Shown: positions 8,201 through 11,570 of the stretch, one piece after another | Layout of the letters: each line of letters begins with the position of its first letter | Position numbering within the stretch: the first letter of the stretch is position 1 | Origin: Candidatus Paceibacterota bacterium | GTDB lineage: Bacteria; Verrucomicrobiota; Verrucomicrobiia; Limisphaerales; UBA8199 | Direction of reading: 5' to 3' | Assembly (NCBI GenBank): GCA_035452965.1 | Contig: DAOTCE010000060.1 | Span: 1-11,570 of the forward strand | Length of the DNA: 11,570 nucleotides | Program-made: the position numbers and the translations under genes | Notes under the pieces: generated by a model | What the model was told of the DNA's origin: nothing | The model's input: the letters and a program-made list of their open reading frames with translations, nothing else | The model's database searches: none

Positions 8201-9674
8201 GCAGCGCTTCCAGGCTCAATGCCGGCTGCAACTGGGCGCCGACCGGCCAACGCAGCGGGTCCGCCCCGCTAAACTGGTTGGTGTGATAGACGGAGCGCAC
8301 CGCCTGGAACCACACATTATCGTTGGCCGTGAACTGCAAGAGCGAATAACCTTCGCTCGTGCTGTTAAACACGCCTTGAGCCGATAAATGGGCATGGCCG
8401 GGCGGTTCCTGCGCGTCCATCAGCTTGGGCGATAACGTCATCGAGGTCAGCACGTCGGCTCCGAGGCTGTTGGTCGAGCCGCGGACATAGGGCTGGGCGT
8501 CGCCGGGCCAGGCCGCCGCATACCAATCCACTTCATACGGCCACAGCGTGCCCATCGGGTCCGCCTCCTCCCAATACACCTCGATCATCCACGGCGCGGA
8601 AGTCGAGGGCCGGATGGCATAGACCCAGCCGTTCTTCGGGCTGTGCGTGTACTGGCCCTGGTGCTGATAGACGTAGGCCGGCGCGTCCAGGCCCCGCGTC
8701 ACGTGCGCAACCAGCCCCCGGTCGCCGTACGGGCTATCTTCGGGCAGCAGGCGCTTGGAAACCCCCGCCTTGAGAGTATTCACTTGCGGCCGGCGCACTT
8801 CCACCACCACCACTCCGCCGGGCACCTGGTCCCTCAGATCACCGGTCTTGAAGTACTGCATGACCACCATGCCCTGCAGTGGATTGCCATTCGGATCGGG
8901 GCCGGGCGCGGCATGGAGCTGGCCGGAGCTGTCAACCATCAGGCCGCGCACCAGGCCGCTGCTGTTGGTTTGGGGGGCGGTGATGCTGTTGTTCCAGTGG
9001 AACTTGACGTGGCGGCCCTGCAAATTGATTGTCGGCGCGCCGTAGGGCGGCTCGGTCCAATAGACGCGGAACGGCCGTCCGGAGGGTGTGCCGCTAACCA
9101 GATACGTGCGCGTGATGTTGGTGTTGCTGGCCCCATCGGTGAACACCCAGGTAATCGTCACTTGCCCGCCGCCAATCGCATAGACTTGCTGGACTGAAGG
9201 CTCGTAGATGGCGTTTGCGGGGGAGATATTGGTTTGGCCCATGGCGGCCCAATTGATGAACCAATTCGTGCCCAACACTTCCGTCGGCGCTGCGATTTGA
9301 TCGCCCAGGAAATAGTCCGGCCGGTTGCCGGTGACTACATGCCCGAACGAGCTGTAGGGCAGGGCATGGGAGGCCTGGTAGCCCGTTGGCTCATTGGTGC
9401 TCGCCGCGTCATAGACGTTATAGGGATACCGCCTGACGCCGGTGTCATTCGTGCGCACCACGGTGTTTCCGCCCGCGTTGATCGGCACGCTGGTCAGGTT
9501 GGTGCTGGCCCAGAGGTTCGGCGTGTTGGTGTTGTAGACCGGTAGAGGTCGGGTTGGAAATTGCACCCGGTGCCCGCCTATATCGGCAGCGAGAAGGGCG
9601 CTAGGCCACGCCCCCATTGCGGCCAGCGCCCACGCCAGGCCCAACCGCTTCAGCTTTCTCAAGTTCGGTGGCAT
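2289..9674 (-). CDS. Giant exported LamG protein with TcA-like C-terminal region (gene C)
   Basis: A 2461-residue protein. The ATG at 9674 opens a signal peptide (basic MPPNLRKLKRLG, hydrophobic core, LLAA near residues 27-30). Residues 31-485 are Asn/Thr-rich and probably beta. Residues about 490-700 are a LamG/concanavalin-like jelly roll, with the classic GQLDEIRLW at 634-642 followed by KALSPAEVALAL. Residues 700-1360 look beta-rich. From about 1366 it is mostly helical, with aromatic motifs NRLLWNFTRG (1498-1507) and PQGHGDAYGHY (near 1540). Residues about 1885-2128 hold long coiled-coil-like helices around a Gly/Ala hydrophobic segment (1976-1994). Residues 2195-2461 include SLRTELFRI, KIRSVGIWF (2292-2300) and a terminal VSDIKLFFQTYSY. 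The order of landmarks after 1885 recalls the pore and TcB-binding regions of Tc-toxin TcA subunits, from memory. Start and exported nature are well supported; the TcA relation is inference. Coding GC drops in the helical part. Neighbours D and B are also exported. Confidence 0.85.
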   Translation of the reverse strand: MPPNLRKLKRLGLAWALAAMGAWPSALLAADIGGHRVQFPTRPLPVYNTNTPNLWASTNLTSVPINAGGNTVVRTNDTGVRRYPYNVYDAASTNEPTGYQASHALPYSSFGHVVTGNRPDYFLGDQIAAPTEVLGTNWFINWAAMGQTNISPANAIYEPSVQQVYAIGGGQVTITWVFTDGASNTNITRTYLVSGTPSGRPFRVYWTEPPYGAPTINLQGRHVKFHWNNSITAPQTNSSGLVRGLMVDSSGQLHAAPGPDPNGNPLQGMVVMQYFKTGDLRDQVPGGVVVVEVRRPQVNTLKAGVSKRLLPEDSPYGDRGLVAHVTRGLDAPAYVYQHQGQYTHSPKNGWVYAIRPSTSAPWMIEVYWEEADPMGTLWPYEVDWYAAAWPGDAQPYVRGSTNSLGADVLTSMTLSPKLMDAQEPPGHAHLSAQGVFNSTSEGYSLLQFTANDNVWFQAVRSVYHTNQFSGADPLRWPVGAQLQPALSLEALRFNGGAGTATVTNFPGLPGEFTVECWFAVSNANNGKLKPLLSRSWGTNAWEFMLGVNGSGWLTAWMQTTNPAVATLFELKGVALENGQWCHAALSVSSNGATLFANGQACGSAGFETVALQNNASPLRIGWGTVVETNFFLKGQLDEIRLWSKALSPAEVALALSHSLAGDVLTNLLAYYPVESDGTNAMLLDLAGGGRHASFTNATFVQPGATPVGAAFSPDHGYVYDPPGRDDPPVRAPYNAALYRYPTVEEPNAETYIFGVNGGRLEVWWAQRVQQTDMPEPVYFPAWACAYSNVWAVNNAPEIVLASGKGSPAFQSGDTASIYAQNNISLPGYNPNEEHALMGQDQGGWVAYALRDDLNIPQSSPPFVLVNYTDPDTGHPLMRVFHVIRTNAQYPAFEYSAVVGDPLRGPRPLDLMLNAEPTTATTPWAWRDRNLTWWAVGSGPGETNTAVVMANYYPMQLGFWFPEASTQPAAGNPIPWLPDGATNPTNGTPQPVRWTLSWPTNVPEMKVGQTLTRAGEYLPEIWNQASVDIAFQQSAVVAGDPAAVSVRLFDPTVARDVEFLEPLSDYGFTSGPDGNTLSRQGMTYFQNLPPDLSDRFYYDPPRKKLRFIGRLMEPATGQSWLQVNRLSARQRDELKAICTVEAKTNDWCAAIDLFPTDVVEVAPNDSFDHLALGAVGRGAGYVTLAFNNSTNLSPGAPISLSVIKVLPELYTGFLIPLKDPLNLLSEQMNILFSESFAGDADLFEFQWVAVDPPTDGTVPSLPSGDPSLPFAQEDGLTRLRIGGMGATLQDLVNRFFTVRYRATTNSPALAVVGPDWSDYADFALAEGWVQRVMFSINPFEQRLRDLYSNPTETHVSMVQQAGRPYVGDVALNMEAVNDVGLIELYQTVLNRARRLSLDLGINSPAVNQQLLLAASRLHALYMMLGNDAFADALDPTIGFGSTTVINNGAVLPIDYGAFSSSLFCFANQVPTLLDEELALLRGRGTPTLAPGVGNYPYYNRLLWNFTRGLDAGEVAYAVNYNIHSSDNVTITADTAAGLYPQGHGDAYGHYLSALKGYYYLLRNPYFNWGDPSITSLLLDYQTISADYDDETRFAEASAALARTGLEVARRASRKAYTDSADSAYTSRLDTDPDRAWGVTEWIGRTGMGAFYNWAAAQSLLSTSKVDVAIEGNITSIDRSSVKSLREIVTQYAALQRELDQVDQGLNPLGLARGAVPFDISAADIDAGKTHFEQVYERAVGTLANAHTTFDAVQETVRLLRQQSESALQFEESVADQEMDYTHRLIEIFGYPYANDIGTNGTYAQGYDGPDLFHFMYMDLEALGFDKRTDIGTNTVSTNSLKASDLLEGGKFASVPLQSTNITFHLAANGLLIKPEEWSGDRRAEGEIQRAYRDCLVALLELRTAKTTYENKLQELKDRFDWYVQYNGWYDTMRDQRNNVTWLNSSSIAYTWLSAAARAISRGGEATVGLSTIPKTEFVSLMTGLAGASLWVGAGARGDLMDAMSETMQLLLETQIAQDTFHIQDQEMRMAIVDLARNQRESASALLVALQKASDAQAAFQSVVAEGERLLQERESFRTSASARIAASRYNDMAFRVFRNDALRRYSDAFELAARYTYLAAKAYDYETGLLPSDTTQAPGTQFMDRIVRARTLGRVVNGQPVLGVTGIGEPGLADILARMNANWGVLRGRLGFNNPETETGRFSLRTELFRILPGPVGDPLWRQKLEECRVDDLFALQEFRRSCLPFASQSGLEEREPGLVIPFTSTIDFAKNFFGRDLAGGDNAYDSSHFATKIRSVGIWFGNYDCVTDGSQGVYLANQPRVYLLPLGQDIMRSPTGLGDTLRQWQVLDQAIPLPFPIGPADLDNPDWIPIYDTLSDEWAQARRFPSMRAYHDHGFNVNEMVANSRLVGRSVWNTRWALIIPAGTLNNDRAHALDWFIGGATGTNGVSDIKLFFQTYSYAGN

Positions 9675-9686
9675 AAGATTTCGTGC

Positions 9687-9701
9687 GATTAAAGATTAAA
9701 G
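9687..9701. repeat. Short direct repeat GATTAAA x2 in the D-C gap
   Basis: GATTAAAGATTAAAG lies 13 bases upstream of the gene C start. It is an AT-rich island in GC-rich surroundings and occupies the place where a ribosome-binding site would be expected; no GGAGG-like sequence is seen in this leader. Its role is unknown. Confidence 0.5.
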
Positions 9702-9749
9702 GGAGCAACAGGTCATATAACGACGTCTCGTGTTCGTCGCCCGCCTCAG

Positions 9750-10895
9750 CTAATACTTGATGATGTAGTTCACGTAGGCGTTCTTCGGGCGCGTATCGCC
9801 GGCGTAACCGGGGTTCGCGGCAGTCTGGGTAGACCAAATAGAGCCACCGCCATCGTCATTGATCTTGAGGGGATGATCGGAGCCGGTCGTGCCCTGAAAG
9901 GAACGGTAGTGCTGGTAGAGATTCTTCTCCAGAGAGTGATAGTGGGAAGCAAGACCGTCGGATTGCACTGACCCGACGTTGTTACCAGCATTCCCTCCAT
10001 TGCGAGCTGGGCGACTGGCGGCCTCGGGATCCTTCCATACGGAATCGTTTTGGCTTCCGTTTACTCCGCGCAGAAACATGCCGCGCAAATCCGGAAGGTT
10101 GAACGAGGTGCTCCCATTGCCAATTCCCCAGGCAGTTCCCACCTGGGAAAAGAGACGACTGTAAGTCGAGCGGCTCACCCATGATCCATCGCACAGCAGC
10201 CAGCCCGAGGGGGGAGGGACGGCATGGCCGCCAAAAGCCACAATCGTTCCCGGTGGGACAAGTTGGTCCAGCAATGCCTGAGCAAGGTTGTTGATGTTGA
10301 TGTTGGTCAACCCTCCGCCGTTGCCGTTAAAGGTGTCCGCTGTCACGTCGCCAAGCGTCGTGAGCGATCCCACACTGGCCTTCTCGACTACCGTCAGCTC
10401 ATTGTTGACCATGAAGTTCTGCCGTGGCGTCAGGTCGTGTGCCAGCATGGCGTAGGGCGAGGCGACGAAACGCTGCCGGGGGCGGATGGGCGTGGAGCCG
10501 ACGACGGTGAGTTCCAGGTAGCGCTCGTCGCTCCCCGCGCTCGTGAACACTCCATAGAGGCTGACGTCCGGCGAGTCTGAGAGGGGGGCGCCTTCGGAAG
10601 ACAGCACGACGTTGAACGCGCCGTTGGTGTCGGGGGTGATCCGGAACATGCGGCCCCATTTGATGCGATTGGTCTCGGTGAGGGTCGGGGAGTCCCAGAT
10701 TCGGAATTGGACATCCGTGGGCATCGCGATTGGAGCGCCCTGGCCGTCGAGCAGGATGCCCTGATAGTTCAGGCGATCCGGCACCGCCTGCGCCAGCAGG
10801 CAGGGAACGCCGAGCCAGAGGGCCAGGGCCAGTAGGATGATACGTTGCGCCACCTTTAGGGCGGTCCGGGAGGTCTGGTGTTGATTTAGTTTCAT
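9750..10895 (-). CDS. Exported phage tail-collar domain protein (gene D)
   Basis: A 381-residue protein from the ATG at 10895, chosen because it gives a signal peptide of normal length (basic n-region, core IILLALALWLGV, cleavage after AQA near residue 37). An in-frame ATG at 10952, overlapping the gene E stop as ATGA, would add 19 residues and is a real alternative. After RLNYQGILLDGQGAP (41-55) comes a beta region with PRQRFVASPYA, then a linker with FNGNGGGLTNININ. Residues about 213-278 match the tail collar domain: PPGTIVAFGG, GWLLCDGSWVSRSTYSRLF, FNLPDLRGMFLRGV. The end (DTRPKNAYVNYIIKY) matches the C-terminal strand of tail-fibre proteins. In phages this domain helps trimeric fibres reach receptors; exported versions in Bacteroidota and Verrucomicrobiota are of unknown function. 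No other phage structural genes are nearby, so a surface fibre or adhesin is more likely than a prophage remnant. Confidence 0.85.
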   Translation of the reverse strand: MKLNQHQTSRTALKVAQRIILLALALWLGVPCLLAQAVPDRLNYQGILLDGQGAPIAMPTDVQFRIWDSPTLTETNRIKWGRMFRITPDTNGAFNVVLSSEGAPLSDSPDVSLYGVFTSAGSDERYLELTVVGSTPIRPRQRFVASPYAMLAHDLTPRQNFMVNNELTVVEKASVGSLTTLGDVTADTFNGNGGGLTNININNLAQALLDQLVPPGTIVAFGGHAVPPPSGWLLCDGSWVSRSTYSRLFSQVGTAWGIGNGSTSFNLPDLRGMFLRGVNGSQNDSVWKDPEAASRPARNGGNAGNNVGSVQSDGLASHYHSLEKNLYQHYRSFQGTTGSDHPLKINDDGGGSIWSTQTAANPGYAGDTRPKNAYVNYIIKY

Positions 10896-10948
10896 AGCAT
10901 TATCATGTGTTGCTGAATTCGAATTGGTTGATCCGTAAAGCATGCAAG

Positions 10949-11570
10949 TCATTCCGTGGAGCCGACTCGGCTCACGCGTTTCAAGGTGAAGGCCCCGCGC
11001 AGCGTGATCGGTGTGCGGCGGAGGTTCAGGATTTCCTGTTCATAGGTGCCGGTGACGGTCTCATCGGGCCGCCACAACGTCGCCCCCAGGCTTGGGTCCG
11101 GTTCAGTGTTCCAGGTGAAGTGGACCCGATTGGTGATGGTAAAGCCCTCTTCGCCTTCGTTTAACGTGCTTCCGTTCGGGCGTAGATTATCGTGGTCGGG
11201 GTGATAGACGTGTTTGAACGGGTTGAGCGGGTCGTCGTAATCAACCACGTATTCGCCCTCCAGTTGGTTGAGGAAGCCGGCGCCGTTCAAGCCGACCGGC
11301 GCAATGCGGCCGAAGGCGGCGGAGCCGACGCGGGTCACCACCGTGGCGCCGGCGGGAACGTTGGCCGCGTCGGTGTAGATGCGGTTGACGACGTTGCTGT
11401 TGGCATCCGGCAGCGCCGCGATGACCGCGCTGGAGAGCAGCTTGTTGTTGTCGCCGGTGCCGGCATGCAGGATCAACCGCAGCGGGAAGGCGCCGCTCGT
11501 CGGCAGAGGCGCCGTTGTAAATGCGCGCGCGGTTTCAGAAGGTTTTGAAATGGTTTCAGATGGTCTAGCC
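10949..11570 (-). CDS. C-terminal part of a large exported-type protein (gene E, 5' end outside window)
   Basis: The frame is open from the right edge to the stop at 10949, about 206 residues, and no stop is met before 11570. A TTG at 11476 could be taken as a start, but the upstream frame continues with Ser/Pro/Thr-rich coding-like sequence, so a fragment of a longer protein is more likely. After a linker with PSETISKPSETAR, the domain reads FPLRLILHAGTGDNNKLL, then AFGRIAPVGLNGAGFLNQLEGEYV read in parts, a VYHPDHDNLRP motif and a final beta segment (ITLRGAFTLKRVSR). I associate the PLRLILH and YHPDHDNL patterns with C-termini of very large verrucomicrobial surface proteins, but know no function. 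The stop overlaps an alternative start of gene D by ATGA, which places it at the head of the visible operon. Confidence 0.7.
   Translation of the reverse strand, partial: ARPSETISKPSETARAFTTAPLPTSGAFPLRLILHAGTGDNNKLLSSAVIAALPDANSNVVNRIYTDAANVPAGATVVTRVGSAAFGRIAPVGLNGAGFLNQLEGEYVVDYDDPLNPFKHVYHPDHDNLRPNGSTLNEGEEGFTITNRVHFTWNTEPDPSLGATLWRPDETVTGTYEQEILNLRRTPITLRGAFTLKRVSRVGSTE
11531..11563. repeat. Three degenerate GGTTTCAGA-type units inside gene E
   Basis: GGTTTCAGA occurs at 11531-11539 and 11552-11560 with a diverged GGTTTTGAAA between (11541-11550). In the gene E frame this encodes a 7-residue period, PSETISK then PSETARA, a likely flexible linker. The array may continue past the window edge. 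Confidence 0.55.

Noticed and set aside
9715..9720. Possible -10 box (TTATAT on the minus strand) upstream of gene C
   Set aside because: No matching -35 box at proper spacing was seen; gene C is better explained as part of the upstream transcript.
9721..9739. Possible hairpin CGACG/CGTCG between genes D and C
   Set aside because: Only a 5-bp stem with a 9-base loop and no U-run; too weak to call a terminator.
9750..10895. Prophage tail module
   Set aside because: Only the collar domain is phage-like; it carries a signal peptide and no other phage gene is nearby.
10860..10895. Lipoprotein signal in gene D (Cys in the GVPC stretch)
   Set aside because: The residue before Cys is Pro, which does not fit a lipobox; a standard signal peptidase I site after AQA fits better.

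Overview
The window is a piece of a GC-rich bacterial genome, most likely from Verrucomicrobiota (Limisphaerales/Pedosphaera-like). This is inferred from gene content: very large exported Asn/Thr-rich proteins, an SHD1-domain protein, thrombospondin-type-3-like calcium repeats, an exported tail-collar protein and a relic of an IS3-type OrfA. I have no 16S or search result to confirm it. Layout: positions 1-54 hold the 5' part of a tRNA-Pro (anticodon CGG) on the minus strand, cut by the window edge. Positions 55-848 are a gene-poor, repeat-rich stretch with a REP/BIME-like nested palindrome (162-313), a decayed transposase OrfA helix-turn-helix fragment (about 532-711) and two hairpins (800-817, 829-844) that end the operon. 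Positions 849-11570 hold five consecutive minus-strand genes read right to left: a C-terminal fragment of a large protein (gene E, cut at the right edge), an exported phage tail-collar protein (gene D), a giant 2461-residue exported protein (gene C), a small exported calcium-repeat protein (gene B) and an exported SHD1/coiled-coil protein (gene A). All plus-strand open frames over these genes look like shadows. Genes E/D and B/A touch through ATGA junctions, and the D-C and C-B gaps are 75 and 52 bases, so the five look co-transcribed. The promoter must lie beyond the right edge. Genes A-D carry signal peptides, so this is a cell-surface or secreted module. The most interesting point is gene C. 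Its N-terminal half is beta-rich with a LamG/concanavalin-like domain. Its C-terminal third is helical with a Gly/Ala-rich hydrophobic segment, then a terminal beta domain, and it follows in order the landmarks I remember from the pore and TcB-binding regions of Tc-toxin TcA subunits. With the exported tail-collar protein next door, the cluster may encode a secreted or surface TcA-like assembly. This rests on remembered patterns and needs a profile or structure comparison. No TcB/TcC-type RHS gene is visible here.
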